A stretch of DNA of 39,074 bases from Gammaproteobacteria bacterium (GTDB lineage Bacteria; Pseudomonadota; Gammaproteobacteria; Pseudomonadales; Azotimanducaceae), in the NCBI GenBank assembly GCA_028821125.1, contig JAPPHD010000170.1, forward strand, positions 1 through 39,074. The letters are read 5' to 3'. The notes under the pieces were generated by a model that was not told where the DNA came from, did no database searches, and was given only the letters and a program-made list of their open reading frames with translations. How positions within the stretch are numbered: the stretch's first letter is position 1; each line of letters starts with the position of its first letter. Positions 25,464 through 34,240 of the stretch are shown here, piece after piece. Both the position numbers and the translations under genes were made by a program.

Positions 25464-26839
25464 GCTCCAGCCCGCTGCCAGCGTTCCCGCCATAGCGCGT
25501 ACTGCGCCGGCCAGAGCCCGTAGCGGGCCAGAACCCCTTCGTGCAGCCTCTCGAGTTCCGCAACCACGATGGCTTCCAGTTCGACCGGCACAATGCTGTT
25601 CACTTCTGCGAAGTGTGCAGCAAGGGACCGTTTGATCCGGGCAGCCGGGTCGTTGTCCCGATACTTCACCACATCCTGCACCGCCTGTTTGATGGCATCC
25701 CGGTATTCCAGCCGGACCGGGTCGGGTTCGGACAAGGGCCGCTTGCCCGTCCGGTATTCCCGCGCAGAAAGCTCGTAGCCAAGCAGATAAAGATCGCGCA
25801 AGGGTTCGACATGGCCGGTCTCGTACAGGCCCAGCATGGCACGGTTGTAGTCCGCCTCGAGCACTCCCATGAAAGTGAGCGGGCACAGATTCGAACGAAT
25901 CAGCGGGAGATTCGCGATGAGCCGCGCCGTACGCTTGTTCACGTCCACGAAAGGCCGCAGCAGCGTCAGGTGCGTCATCGCGAAGAACGATTGCTCGAAT
26001 GGGTCCCTGACCCCGGCTGCCTTTTCCAGCACGATATCCAGCACCTCGTCGAGTTTCCGGCGCATGGTCTTTGATAGGGAAGCACCGTTGCCGGGATTGA
26101 CGTCATCCTCGCGCAGGCGTCCCTCGTCCTCGGGGTCGCTCAACAGGTTTTCCGACAAACTGCCGTGCAGATTGAGCAGCGTGTATCGATTGAAACCGGC
26201 GGCGTCGGCATTTTCGACCAGCAACTCGATCGCCGCCCTGTGGTTCAGGATCATCTGTGTCTCGATTCGGCTCTTGTCCTCGGCGGCCTTGCCCTGCTCG
26301 ATCAGTTCACGCGCCTCCAGCCGACTGTAGGTATTGCCTTCGAGTCGGCTCGACGCCCAGGACAGGTCATTCGAAAGACGGTCAAGGACGGCTCCGGCGT
26401 AGGTTCCCGCAGCCAGCTTCGTACGTCCGGTATCTCCCATTGCCCAGAGTTGCCGACGCAGCGGTGCGGCAAGGTAGAACGTCTCGTTCGGCCGATAGGC
26501 CTCGAGGAAGTCCAGCCCGTAGCCCGCGGGGGTCAGGGATTGGGAAAACCCCGTCACATGGAGGAGGGCTTCCGGGTTTTCCGCTCCCAGGGAAGCATGA
26601 CCGGACAACCCGAGATCCGATGTTGCCCGTGAAATCTCCGAACGGGCGGCCGGGATGTAACGTCTGGCACGCGCTTTGCCCAACGCCCGAATCCGTCCGT
26701 CCTTTACCCACCCGGTTATCCAACGCTGAGCGGTCCGGCGCGCGATGTCCGGGTGGGAAGCCAGAAGATCGGCCATCGTCAACCCCGTCGAAGCTGCCTG
26801 GAGGGTCGCATAAATCGCTTGCTTTCTCTTCGTGGACAT
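25457..26839 (-). CDS. Fic-domain protein with winged-helix N-terminus and non-canonical Fic motif
   Basis: 460-residue protein. Residues 1-62 look like a winged helix (LTMADLLASHPDIARRTAQR, then KDGRIRALG). A Fic fold follows, with the inhibitory motif SxxxEGN (S163 to N169) placed before the core as in class II Fic proteins. Where canonical Fic has HPFxDGNGRTAR, this has R295-P-F-V-D299-V-N301-K-R303-T-A-R306: the catalytic His and the GNG glycines are missing, while NKR recalls Doc. AMP transfer is therefore doubtful. Canonical Fic proteins AMPylate target hydroxyls. I prefer the ATG at 26839, since the frame further upstream runs through the operator. The stop lies in the TTAGGGG array. 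Base composition is less GC-rich than its neighbours, which suggests transfer. Confidence 0.85.
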   Translation of the reverse strand: MSTKRKQAIYATLQAASTGLTMADLLASHPDIARRTAQRWITGWVKDGRIRALGKARARRYIPAARSEISRATSDLGLSGHASLGAENPEALLHVTGFSQSLTPAGYGLDFLEAYRPNETFYLAAPLRRQLWAMGDTGRTKLAAGTYAGAVLDRLSNDLSWASSRLEGNTYSRLEARELIEQGKAAEDKSRIETQMILNHRAAIELLVENADAAGFNRYTLLNLHGSLSENLLSDPEDEGRLREDDVNPGNGASLSKTMRRKLDEVLDIVLEKAAGVRDPFEQSFFAMTHLTLLRPFVDVNKRTARLIANLPLIRSNLCPLTFMGVLEADYNRAMLGLYETGHVEPLRDLYLLGYELSAREYRTGKRPLSEPDPVRLEYRDAIKQAVQDVVKYRDNDPAARIKRSLAAHFAEVNSIVPVELEAIVVAELERLHEGVLARYGLWPAQYALWRERWQRAGAP

Positions 26840-26876
26840 GGAATTGGCGCGGTATTTGACCTGTTCGAGCATCATT

Positions 26877-26936
26877 ATGGCGTAAAATTGGAAATTACGC
26901 CATTTATTTGGCACATAAATAGTATTTACGCCAAAT
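26877..26936. promoter_or_regulatory. AT-rich operator region upstream of fic
   Basis: ATGGCGTAA (26877-26885) and TTACGCCAT (26895-26903) form a perfect 9-base inverted repeat with a 9-base centre. A second TTACGCCA occurs at 26926-26933, 31 bases from the first (about three helical turns), and ATTTGGC (26906-26912) with GCCAAAT (26930-26936) form another inverted pair. The region is markedly AT-rich. It is placed to control fic and possibly the rightward genes, and the winged-helix part of Fic is a natural candidate to bind it. Confidence 0.6.
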
Positions 26937-26985
26937 ATACACAATAATGGCGCCACACAAGCTGTCTTGCATTTTGGATCGCAGG

Positions 26986-27111
26986 ATGAAGAAAACAGGT
27001 GTCGTGGATCACTCACCCGTCAAAGCACTTACGGCAGCATTGCTCCTGGCACTACCGGTCGCGATGGGCGGGGCAGACAGCGGTCTCCGGAGCAACCGCA
27101 GGCTGTTATAG
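26986..27111 (+). CDS. Possible 41-residue peptide with signal-like segment
   Basis: ATG at 26986 opens a frame of 41 residues with basic start MKKTG and a hydrophobic run (ALTAALLLALPVAMGGA) that looks like a secretion signal, then stops after about 12 more residues. It may be the 5' remnant of a secreted-protein gene or chance. It fills most of the gap between the fic operator and the NIPSNAP gene, transcribed away from fic. Ribosome site weak. Confidence 0.25.
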   Translation: MKKTGVVDHSPVKALTAALLLALPVAMGGADSGLRSNRRLL

Positions 27112-27144
27112 TCGCCGCATCACTGATCGATTCAGGTAGAGGGC

Positions 27145-27465
27145 ATGTTCTACGAACTTCGGCAATACAAAGTGCTCCCCGGCAAGATGGACGAGTGGGT
27201 GACGTACATGGAAGGGACGATCATCCCTTTTCAGGTAGCGAGAGGCATGGTCATTACCGGCAGTTTCCGCGGCGAAGAAGACGACTCGGTCTATGTGTGG
27301 ATGCGCCGCTTCGAATCCGAGGCCGAACGCGAACGCCTGTACGCCGCCGTCTATGACAGCGACGAGTGGAAGAACGAGATCGGCCCGCGCGCAGCGGAAC
27401 TGATCGACCGCGAATCGATCGGCGTGCAGCGTATCGTGCCAACGCCGCGATCCGTCGCTCAATAG
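27145..27465 (+). CDS. NIPSNAP family protein
   Basis: 106-residue single-domain protein of the NIPSNAP/dimeric alpha-beta-barrel type. The opening FYELRQYKVLPGKMDEWV and the later SVYVWMRRFESEAERERL are the standard family blocks. Bacterial members often lie near catabolic enzymes but have no assigned reaction. The ATG at 27145 has AGAGGG just before it, closer than ideal. It is convergent with the DUF3604 lipoprotein gene, with 66 bases between the stops. Confidence 0.85.
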   Translation: MFYELRQYKVLPGKMDEWVTYMEGTIIPFQVARGMVITGSFRGEEDDSVYVWMRRFESEAERERLYAAVYDSDEWKNEIGPRAAELIDRESIGVQRIVPTPRSVAQ

Positions 27466-27531
27466 AATGTCCGCGCCTGTCCCGCAGGGGCGCGGCCGCA
27501 ACAAGGTGTCAGGCGATGGTGCAGCGCAAAA

Positions 27532-29574
27532 CTATTGTGCGGCGCCCGCCTCCCCGGGCCGATACCAGACCGGAGATGTCCAGGCCATTTCCACTGTGAT
27601 TTCAGGAAGGCTGCCGTCGCTGCACAGAGCCGGAGCTTCCGTGCCCAGCCGCTCGCAGTCGTAAGCGCTCCAGCGGGGCGTCGGCTCCTCGACCACGCGC
27701 AGGTAGTAGTAAGCCGACTCGGCGGCATCGAACTCATCGTCGCGAACCACCGTACACAGCGTCTCCGCGCCCGTTCCCCCATCCGCTGAACCGGCAATCG
27801 TGCGCACGGAACTGCGCATCGCACCGTCCGCATCGACCCAGCCCTTGATCAACTCCAGGCGGTCGAGCGGCGCCGCGCTCTCGGCCGGGTCGCGGGCCGC
27901 AAACGCCACGAATCTCGGCTTGGCACCGGTCGAGGGCGCATCGCCCAGGTCGCCGCCCATGGGCACGCCGCCCGCGTAGCCGTCGGCAACCAGCGATTCC
28001 TTGCCGCACAGCCCTTCCGGGTAGCCCCAGCCGGCGAAGAAACGTGGTGCGATGCGCGGGCCCGACGTGCCGAAGACTTCCCGCCGCTGCATGGCTTCGA
28101 ATATCGCATCGCGCGAGTTTTCGACGGCCCAGACGCCGGCCAGACCGCCCGGATTGGCTTCCGGACCGCTGGTGAGGAAACCGGGCTGCAATCGCTCCAG
28201 GGGCGTGGCCTCGCCGCTTACCGCGCCGCGAAAATCGGATTCGCTCACTGCGCCGGGTGTCGCGGCATGGGTATCGGTGGAGGCGATGATGCCGAGCTTC
28301 ACCGGATTCAAGCCCGTTTTGCGTTCCTCCCTGAGCCCTTCCACCAGCGCCGAACGAACGAAATCCGTTGCGTCCACGCAACCCGCACCCAGCATGCCGA
28401 ACTCGCCTACCGCATCACCGCATTCCTCGGTGACCAGGCTGCCCTGACCCATTACCAGTTCACCCTCCACGAGAGCGCTGTCGACATAGGTTTCCTCCCG
28501 ACCGATCACCCTGACCGCCTCGATGTCGCAGAGTTCGTCCGGCGCGCTCATCACCGACGTCAGGCCGTTGATGCACTCCGACGCCCCCTTGTGCTGGAAG
28601 ATCTCGACGATCGGCTCACGGTCCAGGCGAACGGATGCGTACTCGCGCCGGCTTTCGACGGACCCGTCGATCCCCATGTAGGGCGCCATCCGCCCGTTGG
28701 CGAGGTTGGTGTTGTGCGGAATGGTCAGATAGCCGCAACCACCGGCGGCCGTACATACCTCGTCCAAGCCCCGCCAGAGTTCGCTGTCGATGGGGGCGTC
28801 GACATAGGACACCGGCAGTTCCGGAACATTGCCGTTGCGAAAGATCACGTTGCGATGGTAGTTCGAGACCCCTGGCGTTCCGGTGTATTCGTAGCCGACG
28901 AAGCTGGTGAACGAGCACGCGGCCGTGCGGTCGTAGGCTGCCTCCGCGGCTTCGATCATGCGTTCCCAAGGCTCCCGCGCCGCCGCCAGGCACAGCGTTC
29001 CGTCGTCGCCACAGACCTCCGGCACCCGCGCAGGCGTCTCCGTGGCGATCACCTGCCCGAGCATGATCATGCCCTGCCGCTCATCCTCGCGGTAGGCGGT
29101 ACAGAAGGGGGTGTCGTACCCGGAGCTGCCGGGCGTCCGGCAGATGGCGCGTTCGCCCAGAAACTCGCCGTGGTCGGTAACCGCGAGAAAATCGAGGGGG
29201 CGGTCGATTGCGAAATTCCCGGCAGGATTGCCGTTCTCGTCCAACGGCCAGAAATCGATCGCTTCGCCCCGGGCAAAGCGGTGCGCATCATCCGGCGTCG
29301 CACCGATGCTGTTGGCCGCCGCATCGAACGAGAAGCTGGTGTGCACGTGAAGATCGCCGAACAGGGGCTGGCGCAGGGGCTCATGGTGCAGGCAGGGTTC
29401 GCGGTCTTCGGTGTAATGCACCAGCCGCTCTCCCGCCGCGGACACATCGGCGGCCGACTCTTCCGGCGCCGTTTGATGCTCGGCCCCGGCACCGGACGAA
29501 GCGTCACGCTCGCAGCCGCTGACGGCAACGACGGCAATGCAGAGGATTAGAGAAAAGCGATTGGAATGAATCAT
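27532..29574 (-). CDS. DUF3604 family lipoprotein
   Basis: 680-residue predicted lipoprotein: residues 1-21 are a lipoprotein signal ending in the lipobox VSGC with C21 as the lipidated residue. The mature protein carries GDLHVHTSFSFDA, AVTDHGEFLGERA, IPHNTNLANG, IASTDTHAATPG and the C-terminal FAARDPAESAAPLDRLELIK and TSPVWYRPG, matching the order in the secreted paralogue at 10558-12444. It has an extra cysteine-rich middle (several pairs such as CRTPG, CGDDGTLCLA, CTAAGGCG), which suggests disulfides outside the cytoplasm. The ATG at 29574 has GAGGTG at good spacing; the frame continues 11 codons further upstream but without a signal. Divergent from the ligase gene. Confidence 0.87.
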   Translation of the reverse strand: MIHSNRFSLILCIAVVAVSGCERDASSGAGAEHQTAPEESAADVSAAGERLVHYTEDREPCLHHEPLRQPLFGDLHVHTSFSFDAAANSIGATPDDAHRFARGEAIDFWPLDENGNPAGNFAIDRPLDFLAVTDHGEFLGERAICRTPGSSGYDTPFCTAYREDERQGMIMLGQVIATETPARVPEVCGDDGTLCLAAAREPWERMIEAAEAAYDRTAACSFTSFVGYEYTGTPGVSNYHRNVIFRNGNVPELPVSYVDAPIDSELWRGLDEVCTAAGGCGYLTIPHNTNLANGRMAPYMGIDGSVESRREYASVRLDREPIVEIFQHKGASECINGLTSVMSAPDELCDIEAVRVIGREETYVDSALVEGELVMGQGSLVTEECGDAVGEFGMLGAGCVDATDFVRSALVEGLREERKTGLNPVKLGIIASTDTHAATPGAVSESDFRGAVSGEATPLERLQPGFLTSGPEANPGGLAGVWAVENSRDAIFEAMQRREVFGTSGPRIAPRFFAGWGYPEGLCGKESLVADGYAGGVPMGGDLGDAPSTGAKPRFVAFAARDPAESAAPLDRLELIKGWVDADGAMRSSVRTIAGSADGGTGAETLCTVVRDDEFDAAESAYYYLRVVEEPTPRWSAYDCERLGTEAPALCSDGSLPEITVEMAWTSPVWYRPGEAGAAQ

Positions 29575-29844
29575 AGGGGCACCTCGGGGGGAAGCGCACC
29601 CTACCACACGAAACGCAGCGGCCGATCAATCCGCGAAACACCGGCCGGCCAACGCAACCGCCTGACGATTCGGCAACGAGTGCCTCGAAAAGTTCAATGG
29701 TCGCCCTTCGCCGGGCTCCGGCATTTGCGTCGAGACCATTGCCGTCCTTCCGGCGGCGTGTGGTATCGTCAGCCGCTTTCCCGGGACAGCTCGAATAGGC
29801 GAGCAGCCCGAACGAACGATCGACAGTCCCGGCCGCACCAGTCT

Positions 29845-31002
29845 ATGAGCGAACACAATCGGCACGACAATCCGCCCGTTACCCTCGGCATCGAGGAGGA
29901 ATTCTTCCTCGTCGATCCCGACACCCGCGACCTGCTGCACGACCCGGATCCCCGCATCTTCGAAGCCGGCGCCGAGAGCGCCGGGCCGCACGGGGTGGTG
30001 CACGAGTTTCTGCGCTCACAGATCGAAACCAACACCGAAGTCTGCGCTTCCGTTACAGACCTGCGCGAGGCGCTGAAGGCGACGCGGCGGCTGGTGGTCG
30101 GCGCGGCCCAAACCTACGGTGCCGAAGTCATGGCCGCTTCGACCCACCCGTTCGCCGCCTGGGAATCGCAGTTGCCGACGGCAAGTCAACGCTACGAGGA
30201 TTTTGCCGTCACCTTTCAGGAAACCGTGCGGCGGCTGGTGGTGAACGGCATGCACGTGCACGCCGGATTCGGCGATGCCGACAGCCGGGTGCGCGTCATG
30301 ACGGCACTGCGCCGCTATCTGCCGCTTTTGAACGCGTTGTCGGGTTCGTCGCCCTTCAACGATGGCCGGGAGTCCGGTTTCAAGTGCGGCCGGCTGAATC
30401 TCTTCGAAGCCATGCCGCGCACCAGCGTTCCGGGCCCGCTGTATTCCCGCGCCGAGTTCGATGCCCTGATCGCCGAATACCAGCGCCTGGCCTTCATCGA
30501 CAACAGCAGCGAAATCTGGTGGGACATCCGTCCGTCGAACAAGTACCCGACGGTGGAATTGCGCATCTGCGATGTGTGTCCGCGCATGGAGGATGCGCTG
30601 TGCATCGCCGCGATCTACGCCTGCCTCATTCGCATGCTGCTGCGCCAGTACCGCGCGAACGAACTGCCCCCCGAGCCCCCCACCGAGATCATCGTCGAGA
30701 ACAAGTGGCTCGCCCAGCGTTACGGCATGCTGGCCTTCCTGGGGGACACCCGACGAGGCGGCCGCATCGACATCGCCGAAGAAATCGAAGCGCTGGTGGA
30801 GGAACTCACCGAAGACGCGCGCGCCCTGGGGTGCGAAGACGAGCTTCGGCACAGCCTTACCATTGTGCGGGAAGGCGCCAGCGCCGACGAGCAGATCGAC
30901 CTGTACCGCCTGCGCCGCCTGGAAGGCGCTACCGAACGGGAGGCGCTACGCGCCGTCGTCGACCTGGTGGTCGAACAGACCGGGAAGGGGCTGGACGCCT
31001 GA
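29845..31002 (+). CDS. ybdK: YbdK-type carboxylate-amine ligase (GCS2 family)
   Basis: ATP-dependent ligase of the glutamate-cysteine ligase 2 family, 385 residues (E. coli YbdK 372). YbdK has only weak gamma-glutamylcysteine synthesis activity, so the true substrate is open. Visible blocks are LGIEEEFFLVDPDTRDL at the N-terminus, HEFLRSQIETNTEVC, NGMHVHAGFGDADSRV, SGSSPFNDGRESGFKC, WWDIRPSNKYPTVELRICD and YGMLAFLGDTRRGG. I start at the ATG 29845 because MSEHNR precedes the conserved block directly. The frame is open for 93 more codons upstream, but that part overlaps the divergent lipoprotein gene. No partner genes adjoin it on the same strand. Confidence 0.9.
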   Translation: MSEHNRHDNPPVTLGIEEEFFLVDPDTRDLLHDPDPRIFEAGAESAGPHGVVHEFLRSQIETNTEVCASVTDLREALKATRRLVVGAAQTYGAEVMAASTHPFAAWESQLPTASQRYEDFAVTFQETVRRLVVNGMHVHAGFGDADSRVRVMTALRRYLPLLNALSGSSPFNDGRESGFKCGRLNLFEAMPRTSVPGPLYSRAEFDALIAEYQRLAFIDNSSEIWWDIRPSNKYPTVELRICDVCPRMEDALCIAAIYACLIRMLLRQYRANELPPEPPTEIIVENKWLAQRYGMLAFLGDTRRGGRIDIAEEIEALVEELTEDARALGCEDELRHSLTIVREGASADEQIDLYRLRRLEGATEREALRAVVDLVVEQTGKGLDA

Positions 31003-31168
31003 ATCGGAACCGCGCGCCTGGGAAAACGGCGAACCCCGTGCCCGGACGGAGCCCCCAGTGCTGACCATCTGTACCGGCAATCCTTGCCTCTCACTCCCAA
31101 GCGAACCTGGTTGGATTTTCGATTGGCCTACAGAGACCGGTAACGCAGCCCACCTTCGCAGCGGCGCG

Positions 31169-31786
31169 CTACTCAATCGCAACGGGCCTTTCCAGTGTCT
31201 CGATCAAGTGCTTGGCGTGCGACGAGAATTTCCGGACCCTGGAGGGATCGATACTCTTGAGTATTGCAAAGGCATGACGCCCCTTGTCGTAGGCTCCTTT
31301 CTTTGGACACCGGCGTGTTGCTTCCCTGAGGCCCCTCAACACGTCTTGTTTTGGTATCGCTTCGATATTTCGATCACCTGGCAAGACGTTCTCGTTGAAC
31401 TTAGGCCCAAAGTAACCCGACAGACTCTCCTTGTCAGCGAGGAACCATGATTCCATGCACTCGACCATCAAGTGCGCGCTGTCTGCAGGCGCGTCCTCTG
31501 GCCTGGTCCAATTGTCCTGCTTTTTCAGGTGCCGCCAGGCACTTTCTCCCGAAGCGACCGGTCCTTCGCTGTCGACCAGCAAAAGTGGGATACGGTCCTT
31601 GGCGGGGTTGGCAACCGCATGGCGAAAGTCATCGAACGCGCTTTGGCGAGCATCGCACGAGACGATTTTCGGCAAACGGCCCTTCAGCCCCGCCCTTTCC
31701 AGGAATCCGGCAAACCCTTGCCGGCATTCCGACCGCGACGCCTTGCCCTTGCCGCCGCCTTCCACATACAAGACTCTGGCCGTCAC
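31169..31786 (-). CDS. DUF4276-type TOPRIM-like protein, partner of the AAA ATPase
   Basis: 205-residue protein. LYVEGGGKG near the N-terminus (E9) and LLLVDSEGPV (D72, E74) have the layout of TOPRIM acidic residues, which bind Mg2+ in nucleases. The later VECMESWFLADKESLSGYF segment is the DUF4276 hallmark. The GTG start overlaps the ATPase stop by four bases (GTGA), so the two proteins are made together. ATPase/TOPRIM-like pairs commonly act in defence against phage; that role here is inference. No cognate toxin or restriction gene adjoins. The pair is visibly less GC-rich than its flanks. Confidence 0.75.
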   Translation of the reverse strand: MTARVLYVEGGGKGKASRSECRQGFAGFLERAGLKGRLPKIVSCDARQSAFDDFRHAVANPAKDRIPLLLVDSEGPVASGESAWRHLKKQDNWTRPEDAPADSAHLMVECMESWFLADKESLSGYFGPKFNENVLPGDRNIEAIPKQDVLRGLREATRRCPKKGAYDKGRHAFAILKSIDPSRVRKFSSHAKHLIETLERPVAIE

Positions 31787-32946
31787 CAGCGGTTACCTCC
31801 CAACTCGCCTCTGGTCCACAGTTCGCCAAGGCTGTATCTGTCGAGCCAATGCGCGAGTTCGTCCGCGTCGAGGCGTTGCAGCCGAGTCTGTCCTTCTTGC
31901 TTCTCGCACACGACGAGGTCAGGGCTATCTGAGAGCTTGTCTACCAACACGTCCGAGTGCGTGGTAACGATTAGCTGGCATCTGGTGGACGCTTCCTGCA
32001 AAAGATCAGCCAGGCTCGGGATCAGATCGGGATGAAGTCCAAGTTCGGGTTCTTCCAGGCAAACCAGAGGAGGAGGATTCGGGTGACAGAGAATCGCAAG
32101 TAGACAGATGTACCTGAGGGTACCGTCCGACAAGCGTGTGGCGGGAATCGTTATGTCGCCCTCTCGGAGAAAAAGTTGCACGGTCCCGCCTTCAACGCTC
32201 ACGTCGACTGCGTCGATACCGTCGTAGAGGCGCCGCAGCTCTTCGCGGATACGATCGCTTGTCGTCGGATGTCGGCTCTTCAGCCGATTCAGCACCAATC
32301 CGAGGTTTTCACATCCTTCCATCAATTCATCGTTTGGAAAATCCGCCTTGCAGGGTTCGCGCAGCCGCGAACGCCGTCCGAATGACCAGTCGCGGTAGAG
32401 GCGAATACGCTGGAATTGTCTTCCAATGTACGTGATTTCGCGGTAATCCGGTCCCTTTACGATGGAAAACACGGATTGATCGGGTTCAGCGGGCTGCACC
32501 TTCATGGTGAGCATGCCATCGCGGTCGTCCCGAGTCTGCAACTGCACGTTGCTCGGTCTCGAGACGAAGTAAGGCATCGGGTCGGGGTTCTGCTCGGAAG
32601 GCTCCGCACACAGACTCTCCGTATGCACGCGAAACCGTTGATCCACCTCACAAAAGCGTAATTCGTAACGCGAAAGGCCGTCGCTCTCGTTCGAAACGAC
32701 GGATTCGACTTCCGCAAACTTTTCGGGCCGTTCGCCGCGCCATACCCAGTTGCCCACTCCTCCGCCTTCGCGGATTGGTTTTTGCAGGTCCTTCGGCGCC
32801 GCCCGCAACAGCCCTATTACCTCGATGAGATTCGACTTGCCGGATCCGTTCGGGCCGATGAGCACATTCAGCGGCATGAGTTCCAGGTCCTGCCCGCCCG
32901 GGCCGAAAGAGAGCACGTTCTTCAGTTTGATCTGGTGCATGAACAT
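31783..32946 (-). CDS. AAA ATPase (AAA_21/OLD-like), first gene of a putative defence pair
   Basis: 387-residue SMC/ABC-like ATPase of the kind found in OLD-type and Abi systems. Walker A is GPNGSGKS (residues 31-38), the signature-like region is RLSDGTLRYICLLAILCHP, and Walker B is LVCLEEPELGLHPD with E298 and E299, followed by the switch His in VTTHSDVLVD. The middle insert (about 60-215) is variable, as usual for substrate or partner recognition. It lacks a fused TOPRIM domain; the TOPRIM-like acids are instead in the next gene. The ATG at 32946 has GGAG seven bases upstream. Alone between unrelated housekeeping-type genes, it looks like a small transferred module. Confidence 0.87.
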   Translation of the reverse strand: MFMHQIKLKNVLSFGPGGQDLELMPLNVLIGPNGSGKSNLIEVIGLLRAAPKDLQKPIREGGGVGNWVWRGERPEKFAEVESVVSNESDGLSRYELRFCEVDQRFRVHTESLCAEPSEQNPDPMPYFVSRPSNVQLQTRDDRDGMLTMKVQPAEPDQSVFSIVKGPDYREITYIGRQFQRIRLYRDWSFGRRSRLREPCKADFPNDELMEGCENLGLVLNRLKSRHPTTSDRIREELRRLYDGIDAVDVSVEGGTVQLFLREGDITIPATRLSDGTLRYICLLAILCHPNPPPLVCLEEPELGLHPDLIPSLADLLQEASTRCQLIVTTHSDVLVDKLSDSPDLVVCEKQEGQTRLQRLDADELAHWLDRYSLGELWTRGELGGNRW

Positions 32947-33148
32947 TCGTTGTCTCCGCCTGGCTCCCGGCTATCCGCGTTTCACTTCGGCCGAACGAAG
33001 CAGGCCTCCGGTCATCGCATGCTGCAAGCCGGAATCTCTCGGACTCGCACCGAGCATGCCGGTTCCCAAGTATGACGGCTTCGATAGACCGTCGCACGGC
33101 CGGAGCGGCCGGCGAGCGGCGAACTCGATCGAAATCCCTGTACAGCCG

Positions 33149-34240
33149 TCAGTTTGAGCCGATGGCGGCGTTGACCCGGGGCATGACCTCCTCCGCCAGG
33201 AGCGACATGGAGCGCTTCATCCGTTCCTTGTCGGTCCAGTCCTGGCCGGTGAGCATCAGCGTGCCGAAGTGGCCGACCTCGTCGCGCAATGCCAGTATCT
33301 TTTCGGCTACGGTCTCCGGGCTGCCGTAGATCGTAAAGTTGTCTCGCAGCGCCTCGTGCCTGAGCGCCTCCGGGTCGTCGCCCTGGTTGACGACGAAGGG
33401 GCCCTTCATGCCGCCCCGGTCGAAGAGGTTGAAGAGGTAGCTGAAGTACCAGTCGGTGCTGTCTTCGGCCGTCTTGACGAAGGCCTCGGCCGCCTCGTCG
33501 GTTTCGTCCACGTGGATGTTGCGGGCGACGTGCCAGATCTCCGGGTCGGTGGCGTGACCGGCCGCCTCCGCCGCCTCGGCATAGACCTGCCAGTGCGACT
33601 TGACCGACCAGGTGCCGATGAAATTCGCCGAGATCGGGATATAGCCCCGGGAGCCCGCGAACCGGATCGACCCCGAAAACGGGCTCATCGCCGAAATGGC
33701 GATCGGCGGATAGGGCTTCTGGTAGGGCTTGGCCATATAGCCGAGCCCCTTTTCCTCGTCGATCCAGTCCTTCAGCGAGAACTGCCAGTGTTCGCCGCTG
33801 TACTCGTAGGGCGGATCCGAGGTCCAGATGTCGACCATGATGTCGATGGCCTCGACCATCATGGCGTTGCGGTCCGCCTCCATCAGGCCGAAGAGCTCGA
33901 AGTCGGGCGCCAGGCCGCCGGGGCCGAGCCCTGCGATGTAGCGCCCCTTGGCCAGGTGATCGAACATGGCGATATGGCCCGCCGTGACCGCCGGGTGGTA
34001 TTGCGGCAGGCAGATCACGCCCGTGCCGCAAACGATCTGTTCGGTTTGCGGCAGCACGTGGGAGAGGAAGAGCAACGGCGAGGTGATCTGTTCCGACTTC
34101 GAGCCGTGGTGCTCGCCCACCCAGGCTTCGGAAAACCCGAGCCGGTCGGCATGGACGATCGCTTCGATGTCTTCCATGAGGGTCTGGTGATAGTCCCTCT
34201 CGTGATTGTGGATCGGCATGATGAACAGGCCAAGTTTCAT
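33149..34240 (-). CDS. LLM-class flavin-dependent monooxygenase (limonene monooxygenase-like)
   Basis: 363-residue luciferase-like enzyme, longer than the LLM protein near pump C and from a different subgroup. Key blocks: MKLGLFIMPIHNHERDY, LGFSEAWVGEHHGSKSEQ, GVICLPQYHPAVTAGHIAMF, LAKGRYIAGLGPGGLAPDFE and the C-terminal GSPETVAEKILALRDEVGHF. Such enzymes use reduced FMN supplied by a separate reductase, which is not visible here. Start at the ATG 34240 with the strong site GGAGGAGGG; the 11 codons further upstream are not needed. Substrate cannot be read. Confidence 0.92.
   Translation of the reverse strand: MKLGLFIMPIHNHERDYHQTLMEDIEAIVHADRLGFSEAWVGEHHGSKSEQITSPLLFLSHVLPQTEQIVCGTGVICLPQYHPAVTAGHIAMFDHLAKGRYIAGLGPGGLAPDFELFGLMEADRNAMMVEAIDIMVDIWTSDPPYEYSGEHWQFSLKDWIDEEKGLGYMAKPYQKPYPPIAISAMSPFSGSIRFAGSRGYIPISANFIGTWSVKSHWQVYAEAAEAAGHATDPEIWHVARNIHVDETDEAAEAFVKTAEDSTDWYFSYLFNLFDRGGMKGPFVVNQGDDPEALRHEALRDNFTIYGSPETVAEKILALRDEVGHFGTLMLTGQDWTDKERMKRSMSLLAEEVMPRVNAAIGSN

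Noticed and set aside
26840-27016. 59-residue N-terminal extension of the Fic protein
   Set aside because: It would run through the palindromic, AT-rich operator and has an uncharacteristic cysteine-rich sequence; the ATG at 26839 directly precedes the winged helix.
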